NCBI GenBank assembly: GCA_018816605.1
Contig: JAHIVS010000638.1
Location: 1-25,970 of the forward strand
DNA: 25,970 nt
Origin: Pseudomonadota bacterium
GTDB lineage: Bacteria; Desulfobacterota; Desulfobacteria; Desulfobacterales; Desulfobacteraceae
Reading direction: 5' to 3'
Part shown: in pieces, positions 16,334-24,352 of the stretch
Layout: each line of letters starts with the position of its first letter
How positions within the stretch are numbered: position 1 is the first letter of the stretch
The notes under the pieces: generated by a model
Database searches by the model: none
What the model saw: only the letters and a program-made list of their open reading frames with translations
Told to the model about the DNA's origin: nothing
Program-made: the position numbers and the translations under genes

Positions 16334-17662
16334 ATGGAATTTCAGGAAAAAGAATACCATCGGTCCGATATAATAGATGAACCTCTAACCGGGATTGCCC
16401 GGATTTTCCATTTGCTTGGAACAGACCCCCAAGAAAACATTGATCTTCTTCTGGACCAGACCCTCGCCATTATGGACGGTTTTTTCTCCCTTTATATTGG
16501 CTGGGACACTCAGCAGGAAACGCCTGTGATCCGGTCAGGGTCCAATCTTCCCCGGGATCTTGAAAAGCCTTTTTTTCAGAAAGCCCATCTTTTCAAAGCA
16601 CAGGTGTTCTCCGGCCGCAAAAAAAAGCATGAACCTGCCTGTATCATCTCCCGGAAAACGCTTGGGTCCGACCCTTTGGGCAAAAAGTACGGATTAAAGG
16701 CCTGCATGGGCACCCCGGTTTATCACAAAAAAAAGAGCATGGGCGCCCTATGGGTTACCGATACCCATGACCGCTCTTTTACGCCTGAAGATATTGCCTG
16801 CTTCCAGGCCCTTTCAGCCGCCCTTGGCCTTGAAGAAGAACGGCTTGCCCATGAAAAATTACTAAAGGAGGCTTCCGGGATCACGGAATTGGAGGAAAGA
16901 CTCCAGCAGGCTGAAAAAATGGAATTACTCGGCGTTATTGCCGCCGGGGTTGCCCATGACCTGAACAACATTCTCTCCGGCCTTGTCTCCTACCCCGAAC
17001 TTTTATTGATGCAGCTTGACAAGCACAACCCCCTTATTGAACCCATCTCTTTCATCCATGATACCGGGCTCAAGGCTGCCGAGATTGTTCAGGACCTTTT
17101 GACACTCACCCGGCGGAAAGTTCGCCAGACACGTGTGTTAAACCTGAACCAGGTGGTCCATGACTATTTCAACAGTCCTGCCCATCACCGCCTTGAAAAA
17201 AACTTTCCCGGGGTCTGTTTTAAAACAAGCTCTGAACCGGATCTGATGTGCATCAAAGGGTCTGAATCCCATATTTCCAAAGTGGTGATGAACCTTGTCA
17301 TGAATGCAGCCCAATCTGTACCGGCCCAGGGACGGGTAAGTGTTGAAACCGTCAACCGATGCGGTGAAAACCTTGTTTCCGGGCATGATAAAATCAGCGA
17401 AGGCGAGTATGTGATATTACGGGTAAGTGACGACGGAGACGGTATAGAAAAAGGTGACATCAACCGGATCTTTGAACCTTTTTACACCAAAAACCAGCTG
17501 GGAAGGGGCGGTACCGGACTTGGGCTTTCCGTTGTCTGGAATGCGGTCAAGGATCACCACGGGCATATTGATGTTTCCAGTAAAAAAGAAGGGGGCACGG
17601 TTTTTGAGATTTACTTTCCGGCAACCCGGGATAAGCCCCAAACCCGCCCAATGATTTCCTGA
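16334..17662 (+). CDS. GAF-domain sensor histidine kinase
   Basis: A soluble two-component kinase of 442 residues. Residues about 25-170 read as a GAF domain (DQTLAIMDGFFSLYIGW ... GALWVTDTHDRSFTPED), followed by a short coiled linker. The dimerisation box LLGVIAAGVAHDLNNILSG contains His208. The ATPase domain has the N-box NLVMNAAQSV, the G1 box DDGDGI, FEPFYTK, and the G2 box GRGGTGLGLSVV. No membrane segment. Kinases with this VAHDLNNILSG...SYPELLL signature in deltaproteobacteria commonly carry a C-terminal receiver domain; here the frame closes with TGA-TAA at the end of the ATPase domain, and a relic of a receiver follows in another frame. Its own receiver output is therefore lost and it must use an unlinked partner, if it still signals. 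Shine-Dalgarno is poor (GGGGGA, 13 nt away). Confidence 0.92.
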   Translation: MEFQEKEYHRSDIIDEPLTGIARIFHLLGTDPQENIDLLLDQTLAIMDGFFSLYIGWDTQQETPVIRSGSNLPRDLEKPFFQKAHLFKAQVFSGRKKKHEPACIISRKTLGSDPLGKKYGLKACMGTPVYHKKKSMGALWVTDTHDRSFTPEDIACFQALSAALGLEEERLAHEKLLKEASGITELEERLQQAEKMELLGVIAAGVAHDLNNILSGLVSYPELLLMQLDKHNPLIEPISFIHDTGLKAAEIVQDLLTLTRRKVRQTRVLNLNQVVHDYFNSPAHHRLEKNFPGVCFKTSSEPDLMCIKGSESHISKVVMNLVMNAAQSVPAQGRVSVETVNRCGENLVSGHDKISEGEYVILRVSDDGDGIEKGDINRIFEPFYTKNQLGRGGTGLGLSVVWNAVKDHHGHIDVSSKKEGGTVFEIYFPATRDKPQTRPMIS

Positions 17663-17921
17663 TAAAGGCCTTTGCGGGGTACAATAAATGCTTCCGGCGA
17701 TTGACGGCGTCAATGGGCGAAGAAAAATCGCCCAGGGGCGCATCAAAACATCAGGCGGCCCCCCCCTTTGCAGAGATCGGGGAAAAGGCAAAGAAGATCC
17801 AATGGACCTGTTCATTCTGAACATGGAAAACGGAACCGGACATGGAGGGCCCTGGGACCTGAAAAAAATACTTAATTATAAAAAAAAGAACTATTGCTTT
17901 TCTTCTCATTTCCCTGTATAA
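17663..17921 (+). pseudogene. Decayed receiver (REC) domain remnant, formerly fused to the upstream kinase
   Basis: In a frame different from the kinase, 17688-17921 translates into 77 residues that line up with two thirds of a response-regulator receiver. DGVNGRRKIAQGRIK matches the familiar DDVEEQREIASGMLK. DLFILNMENGTGHGG matches DLLVLDMIMDPGIDG. LKKIL then fits the helix after the phosphorylation strand, followed by a rough KAIIVSGF-like strand. Of the acidic pair one Asp has become Gly; the phospho-acceptor Asp has become Asn; the C-terminal third with the conserved Lys is missing. The distance from the kinase ATPase end (about 58 codons to the DLF motif) is what an intact hybrid kinase would have. 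Two stops and a frame change separate it from the kinase. The reference pattern is from memory. An alternative is a chance open frame, which I consider less likely. Confidence 0.55.
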
Positions 17922-18049
17922 ATACAGCTGAAAAATATTCACTTACATCATAATCCGAATTTCAATTAACCCGAGGTTTCAAAGCAATTTTGTATTTTTA
18001 TTTACCCTCATAATCATAACAGCAATACGTTTAAATAAAAGGAGACAAA

Positions 18050-19201
18050 ATGACTAAAAAATTATTGGTACAAAGTTTATTTTCTGTAATTGCAGTTCTT
18101 TTTTTGTTCGGATGTGCGACAAAAGCCCCAGTGGAACTTCCTTCCTTTTCGGCAACCCAATTTGACACCGCCATGTATGATTCAAAGGTGGACAATTTCC
18201 TTGTAGTACTGGATGCCTCCAGCTCCATGAGACACTCCTATAAAGAGAATGCCAAATTCACCACTGCCAAAGCAATTGCAGATCGGTTGAATCTGACGAT
18301 CCCGGAAATGGGCCAGACAGCCGGACTCAGAAGTTTCGGCCATGCGCCTGAAGTTTCCAAAAACCTTACCGAATTGTTCTACGGCATGACAACCTATGCA
18401 ACCGCCGGTATGGATGAAAAACTTGCGCTCATCACCGCTGCCGGCGGATGGAGCCCCATGGGAGACGCTCTGGATGCAGCCCAAATGGACTTTCAGGGCC
18501 TTTCTGGTGTTCACAATGCCGTGATCATCATCAGCGACGGTCTGGACATGCAAAAAACCATTGCCCAGGCCCAGGCCCTTAAAGACAAATACGGTTCTTC
18601 CATCTGCTTTTATCCCATTCAGGTGGGGGATGCTCCCGAAGGCAATGCCCTGCTCCAGAAAATCGCAAGCATCGGTGAATGCGGATTTGCCTCAAATGCC
18701 GACGATCTGATGACCGGTGCCGGCATGGCCGCCTTTGTTGAAAAAGTTTTTCTCTCCAAAAAGGAAATGGCCAAACCCGAAAGAAAAGACAGCGACGGTG
18801 ACGGTGTTTACGACGATGAAGACCAGTGCCCGGGAACACCTGCAGGCGCCAAAGTCAATGCAGTCGGTTGCTGGACCCTCAGCCATGTGTTGTTTGATTT
18901 TGACAAAGCTGTGATCAAACCAGAAGGATTCCCCCTCCTTGATGAAGTGCTTGTCATCCTGGAAAAAAATCCGGCCATGAGTGTTGAACTCCAGGGCCAC
19001 ACCGACAATGTGGGACCCGAAGCCTATAACATGGGTCTTTCCTTGAGAAGGGCCAATGCGGTTGCCGACTACCTGGTGGACAAGGGCATTTTGAGGAACA
19101 GACTGGCCACAACCGGTTTTGGATTCAAAAAACCAGTGGCCCTGAATGGTACAAAATTCGGACGGTCCTTGAACAGACGGGTTGAGCTTAATCCCTATTA
19201 G
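18050..19201 (+). CDS. OmpA-family lipoprotein with von Willebrand A domain
   Basis: A 383-residue envelope lipoprotein. Signal peptide with lipobox LFGC (Cys22) followed by Ala, consistent with outer-membrane sorting. Residues about 48-235 form a vWA domain with an intact metal-ion adhesion motif DASSS (about 54-58) and later acidic and Thr/Ser ligands (SDGLDM). A single thrombospondin-3-like calcium repeat, DSDGDGVYDDEDQCPGTPAG, begins near residue 247. The rest is an OmpA-C peptidoglycan-binding domain: VLFDFDKAVIKPEG, LQGHTDNVG, LSLRRANAV, GFGFKKPV, NRRVEL. It would link outer membrane to cell wall while offering a ligand-binding vWA face to the periplasm or the outside. AAAGGAG precedes the ATG. 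It is a single gene closed by two hairpins. Ligand unknown. Confidence 0.92.
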   Translation: MTKKLLVQSLFSVIAVLFLFGCATKAPVELPSFSATQFDTAMYDSKVDNFLVVLDASSSMRHSYKENAKFTTAKAIADRLNLTIPEMGQTAGLRSFGHAPEVSKNLTELFYGMTTYATAGMDEKLALITAAGGWSPMGDALDAAQMDFQGLSGVHNAVIIISDGLDMQKTIAQAQALKDKYGSSICFYPIQVGDAPEGNALLQKIASIGECGFASNADDLMTGAGMAAFVEKVFLSKKEMAKPERKDSDGDGVYDDEDQCPGTPAGAKVNAVGCWTLSHVLFDFDKAVIKPEGFPLLDEVLVILEKNPAMSVELQGHTDNVGPEAYNMGLSLRRANAVADYLVDKGILRNRLATTGFGFKKPVALNGTKFGRSLNRRVELNPY

Positions 19202-19215
19202 ATCGCTATAAAATT

Positions 19216-19247
19216 GTTAAGGGAAAGGGTTCTCCCTTTCCCTTAAC
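19216..19247. repeat. Perfect 14-bp hairpin after the vWA-OmpA gene
   Basis: Arms GTTAAGGGAAAGGG and CCCTTTCCCTTAAC with a TTCT loop, starting 15 bp after the stop codon. No T-run follows, so alone it is not a classical terminator. It may protect the 3' end of an abundant lipoprotein message or help the terminator 22 bp further on. Confidence 0.6.
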
Positions 19248-19269
19248 ACGCAAACAGCTGAAAAACCCC

Positions 19270-19313
19270 AAAAGGGCATCAAAGACGGTTTCTTTGATGC
19301 CCTTTTTTCTTTT
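19270..19313 (+). terminator. Rho-independent terminator between convergent genes
   Basis: Arms AAAAGGGCATCAAAG (19270-19284) and CTTTGATGCCCTTTT (19292-19306), a 7-nt loop, then TTCTTTT. It ends the vWA-OmpA transcript. On the other strand the same stem is followed by GGGGTTTTT, so it may also end the moeA-PBP transcript, whose stop is at 19326. Confidence 0.88.
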
Positions 19314-19325
19314 AATCGCCCCGGC

Positions 19326-21263
19326 CTAATCTGACTGATAAAGAATCTGACCTGTTTTTTCCACGCCATATCCCCCAAGGGCCATAACCCTGTCTTTAAA
19401 TTCATCCGTGCCAATGGTATCCAGAAGGACCCGGACCTTCTGGGTTTCAAAAAAACGTTCCGGAATAATCAGGTCATAGGACTCGGTGATGATGGGGATA
19501 AAATCAAGGCCAAGGGCATTGGATGCCGCCTTTATCCCTAGCCCCGCATGGGCTCTGCCTGAAAGTACGGCCACGGCAACGGACATGTGGGTGTACTCAT
19601 CCGTACCATATCCCGAAATATCGTCGGGACGCAACCCCAGCTGTTTGAGTTTGTAATCAAATAAAATCCGGGTGCCGGATCCGGGCTGGCGATTTATAAA
19701 GACAAAATTTCCGGATTTCAGATCGCCAATGGATTGGATATTGTTTGGGTTTCCCCTGGGCACCATCAGCCCCTGCTCCCGCATGACCAGGTTGACAATC
19801 CGTACCCGATGGTCCGGCAGGTATTTTTTGACATATGAAATATTGTAGCTGCCGTCAAGGGGGTCCAGCAAATGGGCACCCGCCATATGGCACCCCCCTT
19901 TTTTAATGGCCATCAATCCCCCCATGGAGCCCACATGGCTGGAAGAAATCCCCACGTCAAAATTTTTCTGGCGGATCTGATCCCCCAGAAGGTCCAGGGT
20001 ATTGTCATGGGAACCGATGATCACCAGGGTGTTTTCTATGGCAGACAGGGGCCGCAGCAAATGGGCCTGAACCTGTTCTTTTTCTGAAATACCTTCAATG
20101 TGCCGGGGTATCCGGATCACCGCATCCGCTTCGGTCAGGGTGGTGATGCTGCCCGACCCACGGGGAAGCTGGGAGGCGATCAGCTGTCCGTCCACAGAGC
20201 CGACCTTAACCCTTAAAAATTCTTCCTGGCCCAGTTTGGAGGCGATCTTCCGGGCGGGACTTACAAGGACCGTCTGAAGGACATTTTCCGGCAAATGCTG
20301 CATGTGTTGGAGCAAGGGGCCTGCAAATTGTTCAAAGGCGACAATGGCAGCCACGGGATATCCGGGAATCCCGAATACCGGCACCTGATTAACCTGGCCG
20401 AACAAAACCGGTTTTCCCGGCATCATGGTGACGCCGTGGACATACACCTTGCCCAGGGAGGAGATGACCGGCTTGGCGAAATCCTTGGATCCGGCAGAGG
20501 AACCGCCGATGATACAGACCATATCGTACTGACCGGAAGTGGTTGCATCGGCCACAGCGGCTTTGATGGAAGACAGATCATCCATGAGCATGGGGTGAAT
20601 GTCAAAAAGGGCGCCGTGGTCCCGGCAAAGTCCGCCCAGGACAATGGAGTTGGACTCAACCACGTCCCCGGGTTTCATCCGGTCGGGCCGTATATCCTGC
20701 CATTGCTTGAGTTCAGACCCAGTGGGAATGATCATTACCCGGGGCTGCTTGTAAACCGATACCCGGAAAACACCACCAGAAAGAAGGGCGCCCAGGGTAT
20801 AGGCATTCACCCGATGCCCCCTGGGAAACAGGAGCTTGGTGGCCACAATGTCCTCTCCCATTTTTCGGACATGCTGCCAGGGAAAAACAGGGGCCTCAAT
20901 TTCAACCTTATTCTCATCTAAAATATTTAAGTGCTCGATCATGATCACGGCATTTGTGCCTTCGGGCATGGGGTTGCCAGTATTTACCCAAAAGGCGTTC
21001 TCTTCCGGAACAAGTGTTTTGGGCGCCTCCTGGCTTGCGCCAAAGGTGATCTGGGCATCCACGGCAATGCCGTCCATGGCAGCCGCATGGAAATTGGGAG
21101 ACGAAAGAACCGCCGTTGGGGGCTTTGCCAGCACCCGCCCCTTTGCGGCCACCACATCAATGGTCTCACTGGAGACGGCATAGGTGTTAAAATGGTCAAA
21201 CAGGCAGGCCTTCGCCTCTTGGATACTCTTCATGTCCAGGTATACATTTCTTTTTGAATTCAT
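19326..21263 (-). CDS. MoeA-like molybdopterin molybdenumtransferase fused to a PBP-like domain
   Basis: 645 residues in two parts. Residues 1 to about 410 are a MoeA: AAAMDGIAVDA, NTGNPMPEGTNAVIMIEH, PTGSEL, GDVVESNSIVL, IIGGSSAGSKDF, MMPGKPVLFG, and domain IV at the end. This enzyme class inserts molybdate (or tungstate) into adenylylated molybdopterin. Residues from about 420 form a periplasmic-binding-protein-like domain of the type paired with MoeA/LysR proteins: GSHDNTLDLLGDQI, MREQGLMVPRGNP, NRQPGSGTRILFDYKL, with no signal peptide, so it acts in the cytoplasm. The extra domain may bind molybdate, tungstate or a cofactor form; this is inference. The catalytic-loop sequence differs from the classic MoeA downstream partner (GGSSAG for GGSSVG). 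Third gene after dapL and moeA, 69 bp from moeA. ATG at 21263 chosen; a later ATG at 21233 is possible. Confidence 0.93.
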   Translation of the reverse strand: MNSKRNVYLDMKSIQEAKACLFDHFNTYAVSSETIDVVAAKGRVLAKPPTAVLSSPNFHAAAMDGIAVDAQITFGASQEAPKTLVPEENAFWVNTGNPMPEGTNAVIMIEHLNILDENKVEIEAPVFPWQHVRKMGEDIVATKLLFPRGHRVNAYTLGALLSGGVFRVSVYKQPRVMIIPTGSELKQWQDIRPDRMKPGDVVESNSIVLGGLCRDHGALFDIHPMLMDDLSSIKAAVADATTSGQYDMVCIIGGSSAGSKDFAKPVISSLGKVYVHGVTMMPGKPVLFGQVNQVPVFGIPGYPVAAIVAFEQFAGPLLQHMQHLPENVLQTVLVSPARKIASKLGQEEFLRVKVGSVDGQLIASQLPRGSGSITTLTEADAVIRIPRHIEGISEKEQVQAHLLRPLSAIENTLVIIGSHDNTLDLLGDQIRQKNFDVGISSSHVGSMGGLMAIKKGGCHMAGAHLLDPLDGSYNISYVKKYLPDHRVRIVNLVMREQGLMVPRGNPNNIQSIGDLKSGNFVFINRQPGSGTRILFDYKLKQLGLRPDDISGYGTDEYTHMSVAVAVLSGRAHAGLGIKAASNALGLDFIPIITESYDLIIPERFFETQKVRVLLDTIGTDEFKDRVMALGGYGVEKTGQILYQSD

Positions 21264-21332
21264 CGGGTCCGCTCTTTTTTCTTTTGGTCATAAAAGTTGG
21301 CCATGCATTGTTACGATCATCAGACCGGGTCG

Positions 21333-22562
21333 TTACGACAGGAGAATAATCTCCACCAGTGCGTCTTTTTCAAGACCTTCCACATGCTCTCCGATTTCAA
21401 GGAGGCCGTCTGCGTGGATCATGGTCCGGATCAACCCAGACTTTCCCAGAACCGGCCGGGCCAGCATACGGCCCTGTTCGGTTTCGAGAATTACCCGTAT
21501 GAAATCCCGCCTGCCGGGAGCAGAAGGGACGTTCCGGGTCAATTTCGCCGGAATCCGTAACCTGGTTACCGCTTTTTTGTATCCTTGAATCCGGTTCAAA
21601 AAGGGCGTCACAATAATTTTCATGACCACCATGGCAGAGACCACCTGTCCGGGAAGTCCCCAGATCGGTTTGCCGGCGCTATTGGCAAGGATGGTCGGCT
21701 TACCGGGGCTCACCGACATGCCATGGACCAGAATCTGGGTGTCGGCAAGGGAAGACAGGACATCCACGGTATAATCCCTTGTGCCCACGGAGCTGCCCCC
21801 GGATATCAATACCATGTCGCATTGGGCAAGGGCGCGTTCACAGGCGGCTTTAAGGGCGACGGGATCATCCTGGATGATCCCGTACCGAACGGGTATGGCA
21901 TGGGCTTGCTCCACAAATCCTGCCAAGGTATAGGAATTGATGTCCCGGATTTTACCAATGCTGGGTTCCTGGGTGATGGGAATGATCTCATCCCCAGTTG
22001 AAATAATCCCCACCTTTGGCACCTGATACACTTCCAGTTCCGAAAACCCAAGTCCGGCCGCAAGTCCGGCTTCCTGGGGCCGGAGAAAGGTTCCGGCACC
22101 CAGCACGATCTGATCCTTTGCAAAATCCTCGGCAGGATCAATCACATTCTGGAGCGGGGCCACGCTCTTGTATATTTCCACAGACCCCTGGTCGACAGCT
22201 TCCGTATGCTCCACCATGACCACGGCATCGGCGCCTTCGGGCAGCATGCCGCCTGTGGAGATCTGGGCCGCATGCCCGGGCTCCAGGGCAAAATCCGGCA
22301 CCTGACCCATCCCGACGGTTCCCGCAAGTGAAAGCCATGCCGGACTCGCCTCTGAAGCCCCGTAGGTGGATGCGGCATGGACGGCATATCCGTCCATGGT
22401 GGCACGCCGAAACCCCGGCATATCTCTTCTGGCGATCAGATCATTGACCAGAATCCGGGAATAGGCACTCCCCACATCAATTGTTTCGGTCCCCAGAACC
22501 GGAAACTGGGACATCAGGGCAAAAACCTGGTCAAGGGTTTTTACATTGAAAAAATGGTTCAT
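21333..22562 (-). CDS. moeA: Molybdopterin molybdenumtransferase MoeA
   Basis: A standard-length (409-residue) MoeA, inserting molybdenum or tungsten into molybdopterin to complete the cofactor of formate dehydrogenases and related enzymes. Signatures: [12 protein letters not shown] with the conserved Asp, [76 protein letters not shown], and a complete C-terminal domain IV. Its ATG overlaps the dapL stop in the sequence ATGA (22559-22562), so the two genes are translationally coupled. Together with the downstream MoeA-PBP fusion this gives two MoeA types in one operon; a division between molybdenum and tungsten is often suggested for such pairs but is not visible in the sequence. Confidence 0.95.
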   Translation of the reverse strand: MNHFFNVKTLDQVFALMSQFPVLGTETIDVGSAYSRILVNDLIARRDMPGFRRATMDGYAVHAASTYGASEASPAWLSLAGTVGMGQVPDFALEPGHAAQISTGGMLPEGADAVVMVEHTEAVDQGSVEIYKSVAPLQNVIDPAEDFAKDQIVLGAGTFLRPQEAGLAAGLGFSELEVYQVPKVGIISTGDEIIPITQEPSIGKIRDINSYTLAGFVEQAHAIPVRYGIIQDDPVALKAACERALAQCDMVLISGGSSVGTRDYTVDVLSSLADTQILVHGMSVSPGKPTILANSAGKPIWGLPGQVVSAMVVMKIIVTPFLNRIQGYKKAVTRLRIPAKLTRNVPSAPGRRDFIRVILETEQGRMLARPVLGKSGLIRTMIHADGLLEIGEHVEGLEKDALVEIILLS

Positions 22563-23785
22563 TTTAACGCATCTTTCAGCCGATCCATGGCCAATTTTAC
22601 ATTTTCCAGGCTGTTAAAGGCGGAGATCCGTATATAGGGGTTGCCGCTCCGGCCGAAACCGCCGCCCGGCGTGCAGACCACCGAAGCCTTGGTGAGCAGG
22701 AGATCGAAAAAATCCCAGGAATCCCGGCCCTTGCCGTCTACCCATATATAGGGGGAATTGTCGCCTCCCACATAATCAAACCCAAGCTGGGCAATGGTTT
22801 TACAAATAATATCGGCATTGTTCAGGTAATAGTCGATCAATTCCTTGACCTGGGCCCGTCCCTCTGCTGAGTAGACAGCCTCGGTTGCTTTCTGAACCGG
22901 GTAGGAAACCCCGTTGAACTTCGTGCTCTGGCGGCGATGCCACAGGCGATGAAGGGAAATCTTCTCTCCTTGTGAAGAAAAAACCATGCACTCTTTGGGC
23001 ACAACGGTAAATCCGCATCGGGTGCCGGTAAATCCGGCAGTCTTGGAAAAACTTCTGAACTCCACTGCCACCTCTCTGGCCCCTTCAATCTCATAGATGC
23101 TCCTGGGAAGTGTCTCATCCCGGATAAAGGCTTCATAGGCCGCATCAAAGAGAATCAGGGCATTGTTTTCCCTTGCATAGTCCACCCAGACCTTCAGCTC
23201 TGATTTGGATATGGTTGCGCCGGTGGGGTTATTGGGAAAACACAAATAGATCAGGTCCACTTTTTCCCCAGGCAGTTCGGGCATAAAATTGTTCTCTTTA
23301 AGACAGTCCATATACACAATCTTCTGATACCTGCCGTTTTCAAACCCCCCGGTTCTGCCGGCCATGACATTGGTATCCAGATAGACCGGATAAACCGGAT
23401 CCGGAATGGCGATTTTTATATCATTTGCAAACAATTCCTGAAAATTGCCGGTATCACATTTGGCGCCATCGCTCACAAAAATCTCATCGGCTGCAATATC
23501 CGCTCCCCGGGATTTAAAATCGTGGGCCGCAATGGCTTCCCGCAAAAAGGCATATCCCTGCTCCGGGCCATACCCCCGGAAGGTGGCATCGGCAGCCATT
23601 TCATCCACTCCCTGGTGGAACCCTTTGATCACGGCAGGGGGCAATGCCCGGGTCACATCTCCGATCCCCAGGCGGATAACATGGGCATCTGGATTTTTTT
23701 GCTGAAATTCTTCCACCCGCTTGGCAATATCTGAAAAAAGATAGGACGCCTGTAATTTATTGTAATTCTCATTTGCTCTGATCAT
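22559..23785 (-). CDS. dapL: LL-diaminopimelate aminotransferase
   Basis: A PLP enzyme converting tetrahydrodipicolinate and glutamate directly to LL-diaminopimelate, bypassing the succinyl or acetyl DAP routes to lysine and peptidoglycan. 408 residues from the ATG at 23785, the expected DapL length. The sequence begins with the family pattern [20 protein letters not shown]. It contains [52 protein letters not shown], and the Schiff-base lysine in [14 protein letters not shown] (Lys248). AAAGGGA lies upstream of 23785; an upstream start at 23827 would add an unlikely 14 residues. It is the first gene of the dapL-moeA-moeA-PBP set and has a candidate promoter at 23909-23937. Confidence 0.96.
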   Translation of the reverse strand: MIRANENYNKLQASYLFSDIAKRVEEFQQKNPDAHVIRLGIGDVTRALPPAVIKGFHQGVDEMAADATFRGYGPEQGYAFLREAIAAHDFKSRGADIAADEIFVSDGAKCDTGNFQELFANDIKIAIPDPVYPVYLDTNVMAGRTGGFENGRYQKIVYMDCLKENNFMPELPGEKVDLIYLCFPNNPTGATISKSELKVWVDYARENNALILFDAAYEAFIRDETLPRSIYEIEGAREVAVEFRSFSKTAGFTGTRCGFTVVPKECMVFSSQGEKISLHRLWHRRQSTKFNGVSYPVQKATEAVYSAEGRAQVKELIDYYLNNADIICKTIAQLGFDYVGGDNSPYIWVDGKGRDSWDFFDLLLTKASVVCTPGGGFGRSGNPYIRISAFNSLENVKLAMDRLKDALK

Positions 23786-23853
23786 ATTTTTCCCTTTCAA
23801 TACGAGATGTGTCCGCACCAACCGCACTGGTAATCATTTAAAAAATACAATGC

Positions 23854-23884
23854 CCGGGGGTTTTTTCCTGAAAAACCAGCCCCA
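23854..23884 (-). promoter_or_regulatory. GC-rich hairpin in the dapL leader
   Basis: On the minus strand GGGGCTGGTTTTT and AAAAAACCCCC can pair around CAGG, with a CT bulge. TTTTTT follows about 10 nt after the stem. It lies inside the predicted 117-nt leader of dapL. The T-run is too distant for a classical attenuator, and no lysine riboswitch is recognisable, so only a structured leader is claimed. Confidence 0.3.
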
Positions 23885-23908
23885 GACAATAAACTTCTAT
23901 CCAATATA

Positions 23909-23937
23909 CTTTTAGCCAAATAGGGCTGATATGTCAA
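23909..23937 (-). promoter_or_regulatory. Candidate sigma-70 promoter of dapL-moeA-moeA-PBP
   Basis: On the minus strand a perfect TTGACA (23932-23937) is followed after exactly 17 bp by TAAAAG (23909-23914), 4 of 6 matches to the -10 consensus. The predicted start near 23902 gives a leader of about 117 nt with a hairpin. Confidence 0.5.
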
Positions 23938-24352
23938 TTCCATGTTTATTTCACCCACACTTCCGGCATCCCATCACACCAGAGATGTGCCAGGCTAGAT
24001 TGCGGGGGTCTTCCAAAAGGCAACCCCAGTATAGTGATGGCCCTTCGCATCTTTTGAACTGTCTTTTCCATTTTCTCTGATACCCGAAATATGCGCAAGC
24101 AATTTGATACTAAATTTGAAATGCAATTTGTTTTGCAGTTCTGTGCCTCTTGCTGTATTCTTGAGTTTATCAAACCGACAGAAAAATTTAATTTTATACT
24201 GGGTGCAATCATGCCGGCCTTTAACCAAAATTGAGATTCCCGTCACGAAATCTGATTGATCGGTATAGACGAAACTGATACGAATTAATGAGGTCCATTT
24301 TTCTTTGACCGTCTGAACGACTTAAAACAGGTTGACATAATAAGGAGATTTT
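23938..24352. other. AT-rich intergenic stretch with no recognisable gene
   Basis: 415 bp between the dapL promoter and the last kinase gene. Two overlapping minus-strand open frames (23946-24212 and 23995-24246) exist. Neither has a Shine-Dalgarno, a domain pattern or hydrophobic organisation I recognise; they may be relics of a frameshifted gene. GGGGT...ACCCC around 24004-24027 is a minor stem. TAAGGAG at 24341-24347 serves the downstream kinase. I see no RNA gene or repeat boundary. Confidence 0.4.

Noticed and set aside
16723..16971. Minus-strand frames inside the GAF kinase
   Set aside because: Shadow frames, Ser-rich, antisense to the dimerisation box; not genes.
17914..17927. CTGTATAAATACAG as a LexA (SOS) box
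   Set aside because: It has CTGT-N6-ACAG, not the CTGT-N8-ACAG of the E. coli-type box. It lies at the end of a decayed domain, 123 bp from the next gene, with no SOS function nearby.
20295..20921. A 208-codon open frame on the plus strand inside moeA-PBP
   Set aside because: Antisense to conserved MoeA signatures; composition is that of a mirror frame.
23786..23905. Lysine riboswitch in front of dapL
   Set aside because: The leader is shorter than the roughly 170-nt lysine riboswitch and lacks its multi-helix core and AGAGG-type motifs.
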